Shown one piece after another: positions 42,641 to 52,392 of a stretch of 64,000 nt of DNA (the stretch's first letter is position 1; each line of letters begins with the position of its first letter). Position numbers and translations under genes: made by a program. A model generated the notes under the pieces. That model did no database searches, was not told the DNA's origin, and worked only from the letters and a program-made list of their open reading frames with translations. Origin of the DNA: Prorocentrum cordatum. Its lineage: Eukaryota > Sar > Dinophyceae > Prorocentrales > Prorocentraceae. The stretch spans positions 129,001-193,000 of the forward strand of contig CAUYUJ010015748.1 of the NCBI GenBank assembly GCA_963575745.1. The letters are read 5' to 3'.

Positions 42641-43350
42641 GTCACGCCCCTTACACGCTTCGTGGCCCCATAGGGAGCTCCACCTCAGGTCCCAGTAGCG
42701 CAGTCCGCATGGCGGCGCCGCCCTATGTTGGCACACCCCTCACACGTTTCGGTGCTGCATACGGAGCTCCACATCAGGTCCCGGCGGCGCAGTCCGCATG
42801 GCGGCGCCGCCCTATTTCGTCACACTCCTCACACGTTTCGTGGCCGCATAGGGAGCCCCACCTAAGGTCCCAACGACGCATGCGCCGCCCCAATTTGGCA
42901 CACCCCTCACACGTTTCGTGGCCCCATTGGGAGCTCCACCTCAGGTCACAGTGGCGCAGTCCGAATGGCGGCGCCGCCCCGTTTTGGCAAACCCCTCACA
43001 CGTTTCGTGGCCCATAGGGCGCTCCACCTCAGGTCCCAGTGGCGCAGTCCGCATGGCCGCGCCGCCCCATTTTGGCACACCCGTCACACGTTTTGTGGCC
43101 CCATAGGGAGCTCCACCTAATGTCTCAGTGGCGCAGTCCGCATAGCTGCGCCGCCCCATTTTGGCACACCCCTCACACGTTTCGTGGCCCCACAGGGAGC
43201 TCCACCTGAGGTCCCAGCGGCGCAGTCCGCATGGCTGCGCCGCCCCATTTTGGCACACCGTTCACACGTTTCGTGGCCCCATAAGGAGCTCCGCCCTGCC
43301 CTATTTCGGCACACTCTTCACTCGCTTCGTGGCCCCGTAAAGAAGATCCA
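42641..43350 (+). repeat. Satellite block 5 (plus orientation, ~88-bp variant)
   Basis: CACACGTTTCGTGGCCCCAT, GGAGCTCCACCTCAGGTCCC, AGTGGCGCAGTCCGCATGG, GCGCCGCCCCATTTTGGCAC; about eight units, ended by a tail module at 43386. Confidence 0.9.
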
Positions 43351-43552
43351 CCGAAAGTGATACTCACAACGACGGTATTCACAACTGCATATTGTTGGGT
43401 CCTTCGCAAGGTCATATATAAAATGCACACGTCCGAGCGATGCCTGACCTCCGACCTGCGGGGACGCCTGCGACTCATCGGCGTCCTGCGCCAACTGCTC
43501 CTTCGGCGGCGCCCTGCGCCTCTCGCGCGCTCGGCCACGGACACCCTCTGTC

Positions 43553-43728
43553 GGGGGGGAAGTGAGAAGGGGCGGGCCTTCTCAGAAGACTCGGAGGGCC
43601 TCGGGCCTTCTGAGACATCTTCTAAACCTCCCCCCCCTGAAGGCACAACAAGCTTATCAGAAGGCCAGGGGGGCTTTCGAGGAACACCACCACCTTCTGA
43701 GAAGGCCTTCTCCCTCTCACTTCCCCCC
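43553..43728. mobile_element. MITE-like element, GGGGAAGTGAGA family, copy 1
   Basis: Left end GGGGGGGAAGTGAGAAGG then GGCGGGCCTTCTCAGAAG. The right end TTCTGAGAAGGCCTTC then TCCCTCTCACTTCCCCCC is its inverse. Internal TTCTGAGA/CTTATCAGAAGGCC motifs. A second copy lies at 59284-59453. Confidence 0.65.
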
Positions 43729-44085
43729 TGGGCGCGCCACGAAACCGAAACCGACCGAAATCGACGGGCCGGAAGCAGCCCGGAAGGGCGCAGCGACGCG
43801 GAACGACACGATAACCGCACGAACCGAACCGACCGAACGCAACCGACTTCGGCGCAACCGAACCGACCGAACGGTGAACCCATGCATGGCTTAGCGAGGG
43901 GGAGACGGGTCCTGAATCCTGAGGGAAATGAGTCCTGGACGCGGTGGCTTTCCCACCAAAACGAGTTCTTCATCCCAGGTCGTCTTCTGACAGTCCCAAG
44001 GCCTGAGTCCTGAAGGAAACGAGACCTGGACGCGCTGGCTTTCCCCCAAAACGAGTTCTTCATCCCGGGTCGTCTTCTGACAGTC
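43729..44085 (+). repeat. Dispersed repeat in two tandem copies
   Basis: AAAACGAGTTCTTCATCCC then GGTCGTCTTCTGACAGTCC occurs at about 43958 and 44047, each preceded by GAGTCCTGGACGCGG-like sequence. Related to 27860-27905. No gene. Confidence 0.6.
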
Positions 44086-44349
44086 CTAGGGCCCGAGGAT
44101 GGCCTCCACGGCTTCCCTCGGGACCCGCTTCCCCATGGCGAGAACCCCTGTGTAGCCAAGGGGTCCATGTTTGAACGCCGGACGCCTGACCCTCCTCGTC
44201 GCCCGAGACGGCCTCGCGGCGCTCGCTGCCGCGGGCGGCTCCGGCGCCGCGCCCCTGAGCTCCTCCGCCGCGCTGGCCGCTGAGCTCCTGCCCGCGCCGA
44301 GCGCGTGCCGGCGGGCCATGACGTCCTCTAGCGTGTTCTTTGCTACCAT
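44086..44349 (-). CDS. Possible exon of an unknown gene
   Basis: The minus-strand frame reads MVAKNTLEDVMARRHALGAG, then an Ala-rich stretch, then RPAFKHGPLGYTGVLAMGKR and VPREAVEAILGP. It begins exactly where the TATG-rich repeat ends, so it could be a start or an acceptor after GGTAG. It runs into a dispersed repeat at its 3' end. Function unknown. Confidence 0.3.
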   Translation of the reverse strand: MVAKNTLEDVMARRHALGAGRSSAASAAEELRGAAPEPPAAASAARPSRATRRVRRPAFKHGPLGYTGVLAMGKRVPREAVEAILGP

Positions 44350-44580
44350 GTATACATACATATAACTATATGTATGCACATATATATATATATACATATA
44401 GAGAGATATGCACGGATGTATGTATGTATAATTGTCTGCTTGTTTGTACCTCTACCTGAATCGATGTCTACATGTATGCATGAATGCATGTCTGTACGTA
44501 TGCCTGCATGTATGCATGCATGCTTGTATGCATGTATGTAGGTATGTATAGATGTATGGTTGTATGTACAGCCTCGGAGC
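44350..44580. repeat. TATG/ATGC-rich tandem repeat
   Basis: ATATATATATATACATATAG and GCATGTATGCATGCATGCTT; similar in kind to 21227-21335. Confidence 0.85.
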
Positions 44581-45630
44581 CAGGGCCTGAGTTGTCTTAG
44601 CATATTCACGAATATCTGGAACCCAGGGAAGACTAAACATATCGTCTGAAATCTAGAAACTAAAGGTTTATGACGCAGAAAACAATGTAGAGAAGAGAAA
44701 AAGAAAACGAATGAGGGGAATTAACAGAAAACTTATACCGAAACCCGTTATATGAAACCCGGCCGGCTTGACCCGTACTTCACGTGCATCCTATTATGTC
44801 TCTCATTCGCTTTCTTTAGGTGCTCGTGAGATTACGTTCACAATCTGTCATGTGGAGAATTTCTTCTGGAAAATATTGGACGGACGGATGGACGGAGTTT
44901 GGCACTGGACCCAGCCATCACTACATACAATACATCGAAGTTCCGGAGGTCGCAGCATGGTAGGGCATCATGTTACCTTGGAACACCTTGAGCCATCTTG
45001 AACCATATTCAACTTACATGTTTAATTATTGACTTTTCTCTGGGGTACTAAGGTACAACACAGAGTGAGCACAAACCGAGAACATTACAAACATTTCGCG
45101 TTTCTGGACAGCACAGCCTGAACAACTAATTACAAACAGGTCGCACTTCTGGACAGCACACCAAACGCATCAAACTTTCAAAAACAATCAAGCACATGAA
45201 ATTTTCAAAATCCGAAAACATCAAGAAACATAAGAGTTCGACAAACCGCAAAATCCTCAACACCAAAACATTGCAAATCTTCAGAAAATCTGGTAGACAT
45301 TCAAACATTCTCAACAGCCCGAGTGAATTCATTCACTTTGTTAGTCAATTGCTTAACTACGAATGAACTAATCAATTCGTAATTAATTCGACATCAATCG
45401 ATTACTGACGAATTACTGAACTACCTGATGTATTATTACTTGAATGATTAATTCATTAATTATTTTGTAGGTATTTATGTAAAAAACAAAAAATGACACA
45501 CTAATTATTAATTAACGAATCAATGAGCAACGGGAAAACTACGAAGCAAGAGCCGATTGATCTGAACAGCTCGGGCTTCATTGAAGTATCGTTTGTTTGA
45601 AATGGCTTACTTGCGCCCCAAAAAAAGACA
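44581..45630. other. AT-rich stretch without a recognised gene
   Basis: Base composition shifts to AT-rich. 45340-45530 has many ATTAATTA/AATTAATT motifs. CAGGTCGCACTTCTGGACAG near 45137 echoes a sequence at 45097. No gene. Confidence 0.5.
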
Positions 45631-45639
45631 TTACTACAG

Positions 45640-45775
45640 AACGTTTTCTTTTTAAGTTTGGGACTTCTGGTGCAACAGAAAGGAGCGCAATAATGAGCAT
45701 GTCAAACATTTGAATACGACAAATGTTTTCACATGTGTAAACTAATACGTTTTCAATTTTTTTGCAGCCAATTTC
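45640..45775. repeat. Flanking ~140-bp repeat, left copy
   Basis: TTTGGGACTTCTGGTGCAACAG, GCGCAATAATGAG and GTGTAAACTAATACGTTTTC correspond to elements of the copies at 46905-47340. Confidence 0.55.
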
Positions 45776-45855
45776 GATTTTTTTGTTTGTTTTTTTTCGA
45801 AAACCATGTTGCCGAGCTCGTACGGGATGCTCGCGCTGCCGTTCTTCCCAACGGC

Positions 45856-46860
45856 TCAGTAGCCCATGTGCTTGAGGAAGCCGTCCATGGTCACGCCAGT
45901 GGCCGTCTCTTCGAACGCGCCAATGCCAGCGAGAGCGTTCAAGGAGTCCACCAGCCCGTCAGAGATGCCCTCGAGGAGCTTCGCCAAGGTCTCGCCGGTG
46001 TTGAAGCCGTCGCGCGCCATCTGGGGGTGCCGCTTGCCCAGGTTCTTGAGCGCCACGGAGCGCCACGCCGTGGAGAGCTTGTAGGCCTCGTTGCGCATCA
46101 GCAAGCCCTTGTACATGGCGTGGATGAAGCACATCATGGGCGCCAGCTTCTGGATCCGCTCCAAATTGGCTGTGGTCTTCTCGTTGGGGAAGTGGCTGCA
46201 CCACGAGATCGGATCGGCCTGCCACTCTGCGCTGAGCGCCAGCTGCTGACGCGCCACGAGCGCCGTCATCGCGATGTACAGCCGGATGACGCCCGACAAG
46301 GCGAAGAGCCAGACCACCTTGCCGCGCGGCTTCTCGATGGCAACGGCGGACTGGCCAGAGACCAGCGTGTAGCCCTCCTCCGCGCTCGAGGCGGCAGCCT
46401 CTGCAGCCTTGCGCTTCTCGTGCGCTGCCTTGGCCTCGTTGACCTCCTTGTGGCGCTTCTCGAGCTCGGGCGACACCACCTCGCCGATGTAGAGCTGGGA
46501 CAGGCAAGTCCTCATCTTGTCGGTGATGGCGGTCATAGTCAGGCCCAGCATTGCCTTGCCATTGCCAATTGCGACGCTCTCGACCTCCATGACCGAGCTC
46601 TTGGGCACGAGCATCTCGAACCGCGTGATCGACCCGTCGTCACCGGCTGACGTGATGCCCGTCGTCTGGCCCTCCGAGTCGATCGTGGCGCGCAAGCGAG
46701 CGAGTTCCTTGGCCAAGTCGTCGCAGAGCGGAATGCCTGCGTGCGCCGAGCCGCACCCTGCCGGAGCCACGGGCGTCCTTGCAGCAAGCCAACTGTGGAC
46801 GTGGCGAGAGAAGAAGGTGCAGATCTCTGGCACGACCGAGGCGCGCATCAGCATGCGCAT
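45856..46860 (-). CDS. Unknown 334-residue protein
   Basis: The minus-strand frame runs from ATG at 46860 (MRMLMRASVVPEICTFF) to TGA at 45856. It is GC-rich and protein-like inside an AT-rich island. Visible parts: an N-terminal region; a charged, probably coiled-coil segment with many Lys/Glu/Ala (ELEKRHKEVNEAKAAHEKRK, residues ~130-155); a more hydrophobic segment VVWLFALSGVIRLYIAMTAL (~180-199) that could be membrane-associated; and an Ala/Leu/Gly-rich helical C-terminus ending FLKHMGY. The frame extends 10 codons further upstream, to a TAA, without another ATG. An acceptor AAACAAAG just there means it may instead be the last exon of a larger gene. No family recognised. Confidence 0.65.
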   Translation of the reverse strand: MRMLMRASVVPEICTFFSRHVHSWLAARTPVAPAGCGSAHAGIPLCDDLAKELARLRATIDSEGQTTGITSAGDDGSITRFEMLVPKSSVMEVESVAIGNGKAMLGLTMTAITDKMRTCLSQLYIGEVVSPELEKRHKEVNEAKAAHEKRKAAEAAASSAEEGYTLVSGQSAVAIEKPRGKVVWLFALSGVIRLYIAMTALVARQQLALSAEWQADPISWCSHFPNEKTTANLERIQKLAPMMCFIHAMYKGLLMRNEAYKLSTAWRSVALKNLGKRHPQMARDGFNTGETLAKLLEGISDGLVDSLNALAGIGAFEETATGVTMDGFLKHMGY

Positions 46861-46904
46861 GTCGAACGGGTGCAGCACCAGCCAGTTTCGAGTTCTTTGT
46901 TTAG

Positions 46905-47340
46905 CAGAGGTATTGCACCATGATTGGGGGGCGTTGTGATTTAAGTCCGAGACTTCTGGCAGCAGAGAGGGTAGGAATAATCATTAGTTCAAGCAAATTA
47001 CAAAGAACTAATCTTTAACTATGTGTAAGCTAATATGACTTCAAATATGTTCCTTGGAGTGTTTGAGTGATCTGTTTTAGTCGAGGCATTGAGATATGAT
47101 TGTAGAGCGCTGTGGCTCAAATCCGAGTTTTCTCATGCAGCAGCAAGTTTTGAATATATATTTTCAAGCAGGCTCAGATACATGCGAAATTCTTTAGATT
47201 CGAACTATATGCTTGTTGTTTTCAGCCTTTTCTTTGAGTCAAGATATTTCGACATTATTGAAAAGCGTCTTTGTTGAAGTTCGAGGCTTCCAGAGCAGCG
47301 GCACTATACGAAGTAATAATGATTCCCAATAACCAAAAAA
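46905..47340. repeat. Flanking ~140-170-bp repeat, right copies
   Basis: Three diverged copies around ATTGGGGGGCGTTGTGATTT, ATTGTAGAGCGCTGTGGCTC and ATTGAAAAGCGTCTTTGTTG, each followed by AAGTCCGAGACTTCTGG-like sequence and GCAGCAG. Confidence 0.6.
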
Positions 47341-48540
47341 CGAAAAAGACAGCAGCAGCGGAAAGAGCAGGAGCAGGAACAGCAGGAGCAGCAGGAGGAC
47401 CAGCAGTGCACCTCAGTGCGCGCGATGCGTGCCGCTCGCCTTTTCTTTGTATCTTTCCCTGCCGTCTTTTGTCTGCTGCTGTCGTTTCTCCCTGTTCCCT
47501 CCTTCCCTTCCTCTCTCACAGTCCCTGTCTTCTGTCGTCTACTAGATTCCCCTCCTCCCTCTCCTTCACTGTCTTCATTTCTTCTCTGTTCCCTCCCTCC
47601 TTCCCTCATGAACAGACATATAGACACACACTCACACAGCACGAACACCGTCGATGAAATCGAGTTCGTATATGATGTTACTTCTTGTCTTGGAGCCCAA
47701 AGATTCTGGAGATTTCCAAACCCAGACCGCGAATTAAAAAAACGGAGCCGGAGCTTCCAGAGTCTGTTTTCTTAGGCTAAAGTTCTTTTAATTCAAATTT
47801 CCGGTGTATGTATGTCTGTATGTATGTATATCTATAGTTTTACGCGTACAGCTGCATGTCTGTATATAGGCGTGTGTTTGCGTATGGAAGAGTGTGTGTA
47901 TGTATGGTTTCTAGAACGCGCGCTTCAGTTCGAATGAGGCCTCGGAGTCGAAGCCCGAATCCTACGACACCTTGGATGACGCAATTAGATTAACACCATA
48001 CAGGCGCGCCCCCGTGCCAACCCACCCATGCACGCTTTGGGGGCAAACCTGGGACAAACTTGGGGGCCACGCGTTGGAACCGCGCGTGGGGGCTACAGTT
48101 GGGGGCTTCCGTTGGGAGCCGTGTGTTGGGGGGCACGCGCCGCCCCTTCCCCCCCACCCTCTGTCCGCCCGCAAGGGGTGCTTCGTCAAAGTAAGGGGGG
48201 GCGAGCCGTCCTCCACCGTCTCTGGGTGGGCGGTGGAGGTGTAACCCCGCGCTGCGGACTTCGCTGCACTTCCTGCATCTGCAGAAAGAACTGTTGTTGA
48301 TCCCCCCCTCCTCCGGTGCACACTGCACCGTTCACTCAGAAGTGCCCCTCCTGGAGCTCGCACCGTGTTTTTCTACCAGGGGGAATCTCGAGCCACCGAC
48401 TGTGTTCCCGGCTCCTGGTTTACAGCAAAAGCAACAACGGCCACCGTCTGATATCTGCTCACACTTTGCGGAGACATCGAGCTTTCGCGAAAAACAGCCT
48501 CGCACTTTATCCAAGAATCGCGCGCTCAGGCCCCAGACTT
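47341..48540. other. Stretch without a recognised gene
   Basis: CAG/GGA-type short repeats at 47350-47405, TCCCTCC-rich to 47610, TATG repeats near 47805-47910 and a 25-30-bp TTGGGGGC-type repeat at 48030-48140. Confidence 0.5.
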
Positions 48541-49400
48541 ACTTGCAATTTACTCACGGATCGCTCTCTCGGCGCTTTGGACTCGCGCTCTCGCTCGGGA
48601 TTTCCTGGTACTTTGCTCTGGAACAGCGCTCTCGCCTGGGACTTCCTTGCCATCCCCTCGTGCTGATCCCCGTTGCTTCTCCCTCTCGTCCTCCATCTTC
48701 TCCCTCCTGTTCTTTTGCCCACTTCCCTCCTCCCTCCCTTCTTCCACTCTCTTCCTCCACGCTCTTTCCTTTTTCCATGATTTTTGTTCTTCCTGTTCTA
48801 CAGGCAGCGCCACTTAGCACGTGGCAGGTGAGAAAGATCTGGCCCCCAAACGGGGTACGATCAAAGACGAAATGGGCGGGTAGCAAGGGTTGTAGGGAAA
48901 CACATGCTGGATGGCATGCGAGCACGAACAACTTCAAACTGATTGTTGGTGTTGTTGAGCTCCCCTTTCCGATCAATAACTATGGTTGACACCCTGGTGC
49001 GCAATTGATGACAACGCCGCGCCTCCTCGACACTCAGGAATCACGCTCGCGCTCTGGACTTCGTTACTTGGAAATCGCGCTATCGCTCAAGACTTCCTCG
49101 CGATTCGTGCAAAACTGACGCTTCAACGACCCGCCCGCTCGACCCGGCCGTCTGGGCCCGCCCGCCCGACCCGCCCGTCGGGTTTTGCCGCTTGCTTTCT
49201 GACCCCTACCACCGTGCTCAATTCTCTCTCGTGCTCAAGTCTCCCTCGTGCGCAATTCTCCCTCCCCCTGTTTCAGGGGCTGCGCCAACTACGCGTTGGA
49301 GATAAGGAAGATATGCCCCCAAGGGGGATAAGATCGAAGAAGGCGGATATCGAGGGTTTGGCCTACCCATGTTAATGGACGCGCGAGCATAACATACCGA
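48541..49400 (+). repeat. Diverged tandem duplication, ~430-bp units
   Basis: GGACTCGCGCTCTCGCTCGG against GGACTTCGTTACTTGG; AGAAAGATCTGGCCCCCAAA against AGGAAGATATGCCCCCAAG, in the same order. No gene. Confidence 0.55.
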
Positions 49401-49435
49401 ACAGTAATACAATGATTGTGCTGTTGTTGTTGTTG

Positions 49436-50551
49436 AACATTATTAATTCTAAAGAATAATTATTGTTGGGACCCCTGGTGCACGGCCCCCCTGCGCCGCC
49501 TAGGCCGCAGCTACATTTTCATCATTTTCGTGAGGAAGCCTCAGGTAATTCGATGTGATCAAGATCCGGTTGTTTTGTTCCCCCCCGCTTTCCCTTGCAA
49601 AAAACACTATAAAATGACATTTCTTGTTCTAATATAATCAAATTTCAAGAATCCTTTGCAAAAAATAAGGTAAAGTGGACATTCGCGCGCGCAAGACGAA
49701 ATCCTTCCAAAAGCTTAGTGTTCGGAGCGATTTTAACATAAAAACATCAAAAAACCAATGGTTTTTCAACAAAAAAATGTCAAAATCTCATCCCGCGCGC
49801 TCTTGCGGATTCGTAGGAAACCCAACACTTTTTAAACATTTCTGTCAAACGGGCTTTTGCGAGCAACTTTTTCGAACTTCTGCGACAACGGTTGCGCACC
49901 TGCCAGGGCCATCATCCCTGTCAAATAATACCATGCGGGACAGATTCGTTTTTTCTTCGCGCGCGCACGCCGAAATCTCCAAAAACCATTGGGTTCTTAA
50001 GAATTTTACCACCGCGCATCATAAAATCACACGAATCGCACCGTAGGTCCTCGAAAAACACCTGCACGACTTTTCAAAATTTCTACCCGCGCGCGCTGTC
50101 CGAATCCTAAAAAAAAATGGTTTTCCAACATTTATGTTACATGAGCTCGCGCGAGCTACTTTCGCACGCTCTTGCAACGGGGTTCGCGCGCCTGCCAGGG
50201 GCCACAATCCCTTGCGGTTGCGCCATAGGTTGCGCCCTCGGCCGCCGAGAATAAAACGTCCCCCTAGGGTTAACAACTTCTGTGGGTGTGTACTCCACGC
50301 CAGTGTAGTAGCCACGGTCGTCCGCAGGCCACGAAGTGAAGTGTCCGAACGTCATAGGGCGGGAAGCTGGGTGTGGGTGGTGGCGAAGAGTCGTGTGGAT
50401 ATTTGGTAGAGCTTGCACTGCCCCCCCACAAAGTGGGGGTATTGGCTGGCGTCGCATGAAAACCCTGGCACTGGTGAGAACACTGAGCGTTCGGGTAAAG
50501 TGATTGCTGTTGTTGTTGTTGTTGTTCTTCTTCTTATTATTCTTTTTCTTC
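49436..50551. repeat. Recent tandem duplication, unit 1
   Basis: From GAACATTATTAATTCTAAAG to the TTGTTGTTG/TTCTTCTT run. It is almost identical to unit 2 outside one indel. Unit 1 carries about 220 bp (50046-50268) not found in unit 2. It contains a putative minus-strand exon at 50275-50356. Confidence 0.9.
50275..50356 (-). CDS. Putative 82-bp exon, copy 1
   Basis: On the minus strand, CACCCACACCCAG is followed by a frame reading SRPMTFGHFTSWPADDRGYY then TGVEYTPTEV, then GTTAAC as a possible donor. Composition is rich in aromatic and acidic residues, unlike the flanks. No family recognised. A matching copy lies in unit 2. Confidence 0.35.
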
Positions 50552-51471
50552 TTGTTGAACATTATTAATTCTAAAGAATAATTATTGTTGGGACCCCTGG
50601 TGCACGGCCCCCCTGCGCCGCCTAGGCCGCAGCTACATTTTCATCATTTTCGTGAGGAAGCCTCAGGTAATTCGATGTGATCAAGATCCGGTTGTTTTGT
50701 TCCCCCCCGCTTTCCCTTGCAAAAAACACTATAAAATGACATTTCTTGTTCTAATATAATCAAATTTCAAGAATCCCTTGCAAAAAATAAGGTAAAGTGG
50801 ACATTCGCGCGCGCAAGACGAAATCCTTCCAAAAGCTTAGTGTTCGGAGCGATTTCAACATAAAAACATCAAAAAACTAATGGTTTTTCAACAAAAAAAT
50901 GTCAAAATCTCATCCCGCGCGCTCTTGCGGATTCGTAGGAAACCCAACACTTTTTAAACATTTCTGTCAAACGGGCTTTTGCGAGCAACTTTTTCGAACT
51001 TCTGCGACAACGGTTGCGCACCTGCCAGGGCCATCATCCCTGTCAAATAATACCATGCGGGACACATTCGTTTTTTCTTCGCGCGCGCACGCCGAAATCT
51101 CCAAAAACCATTGGGTTCTTAAGAATTTTACCACCGCGCATCATAAAATCACACGAATCGCACCGTGGGTTAACAACTTCTGTGGGTTAACAAGGCTTAA
51201 CAACTTCTGTGGGTGTACGAACGTAGGCTTAACAACTTCTGTGGGTGTGTACTCCACGCCAGTGTAGTAGCCACGGTCGTCCGCAGGCCACGAAGTGAAG
51301 TGTCCGAACGTCATAGGGCGGGAAGCTGGGTGTGGGTGGTGGCGAAGAGTCGTGTGGATATTTGGTAGAGCTTGCACTGCCCCCCCACAAAGTGGGGGTA
51401 TTGGCTGGCGTCGCATGAAAACCCTGGCACTGGTGAGAACACTGAGCGTTCGGGTAAAGTGATTGTTGTGG

Positions 51472-51475
<4 letters not shown>
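50552..51475. repeat. Recent tandem duplication, unit 2
   Basis: Shares about 610 bp (50553-51163) and about 245 bp (51230-51474) with unit 1, with only a few substitutions seen (for example AATCCCTTGC against AATCCTTTGC). Where unit 1 has the 220-bp segment, unit 2 has short copies of GGTTAACAACTTCTGTGGGT. Confidence 0.9.
51234..51315 (-). CDS. Putative 82-bp exon, copy 2
   Basis: Same sequence as the exon at 50275-50356. Downstream on the minus strand, its last 18-20 bases (ACCCACAGAAGTTGTTAA) are repeated three more times. Confidence 0.35.
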
Positions 51476-51512
<37 letters not shown>

Positions 51513-51515
51513 ATG
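51476..51515 (+). repeat. (TTG)n microsatellite
   Basis: TTGTTGTTGTTG directly after unit 2, also present in shorter form at the end of unit 1. Confidence 0.9.
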
Positions 51516-51699
51516 ATGTTTGCTGTTGCCATCCTCCCACACGCGACCCACACGCAACCCACCCGTCGACCAACCCGTCTTCGGAAGGCTTCTGGACGTT
51601 CCAGCTCGCTTCGAGCCCGCGAGGGCCTCTGGAAGCATGGGGCCTCTCTCCTGGGCACCTCCCGGGACGTCTGGGGGGGGGGTCCGCAGCACAATTTGC

Positions 51700-51776
51700 G
51701 ATCTCATGTCCAGGAGGGGGATCTTGCCCAGCTGCACGCTCTTGTCGGATCCGTTGGTCACCTGGCGGGCGACGAA
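51700..51776 (-). CDS. Likely 3' exon of the HET-like gene
   Basis: After CTAG on the minus strand the frame reads FVARQVTNGSDKSVQLGKIP and LLDMRSQIV. A VTNxSDKxVQLxKIxxLD-like end is what I remember for HET-like proteins of dinoflagellates, and it fits the order and strand of the exon at 52393-53118. The exon's end and the exact splice partner are uncertain. The intervening ~670 bp would be an intron containing minisatellites. Confidence 0.4.
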
Positions 51777-52149
51777 CCTAGACCTCCGTCGATGTGTGTC
51801 TCAATCCCGAGCGGTCCGGGCGCGGAGCGAGGCTCCCAAGGAGGTGGTCCAGAGCCCTGGGGCGCCGCGGATTGAAACCCACCTTCACGTCGTCGGGGGC
51901 CCGGGACGGCACAAGGGGTCTGACGCACGATGGCATTGCGACCTGACGCGGCGACTCACGCAATCCGCGGTTGCGGTAAGCCATGCACTTCGAAAGGAGG
52001 GCGCGCACGCGCGACCTCCCGTGGACAGTCCGCGCGCGAATCTCCTCGCCATGGGGCTTCTTTTTGCAGCGGCCAGGGGGTCTGCGCTGGGTTGGCCTGG
52101 AGAAAACCTGTCAAGAGCCGGGGCTCGAGGGCACATCCGCTCCGCATCG

Positions 52150-52262
52150 GTCCCGAAACCCCTGCCGGGGTCTCGGAGCTGACCCAGCCGGGGTCCCGAA
52201 ACCCCTGCCGGGGTCTCGGTCCCGAAACCCCTGCCGGTCCCGAAACCCCTGCCGGTTCCAGC
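52150..52262 (+). repeat. CCCGAAACCCCTGCCGG minisatellite
   Basis: Four copies of GTCCCGAAACCCCTGCCGG, two of them followed by GGTCTCGG. CCCGAAACCCC...GGGGTCTCGG is partly self-complementary. It lies in the presumed intron of the HET-like gene. Confidence 0.8.
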
Positions 52263-52392
52263 CGCGCCCAGCCGTGGCGACGAGGGGGCCCACTCCGGCC
52301 CCCTCTTCTGCCGGCTGGTGCCAGTGCATGGGCCACCTCAGCCACCCAGCTGGCTCCCAGAGAGGAGGGCGCTCACGCGCGACCTCACGCCG

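Noticed and set aside
42880-43260. CCCCATTTTGGCACACC resembling the spliced leader
   Set aside because: It is an internal part of the satellite unit, and variants such as AATTTGGCACACC show no leader-specific conservation.
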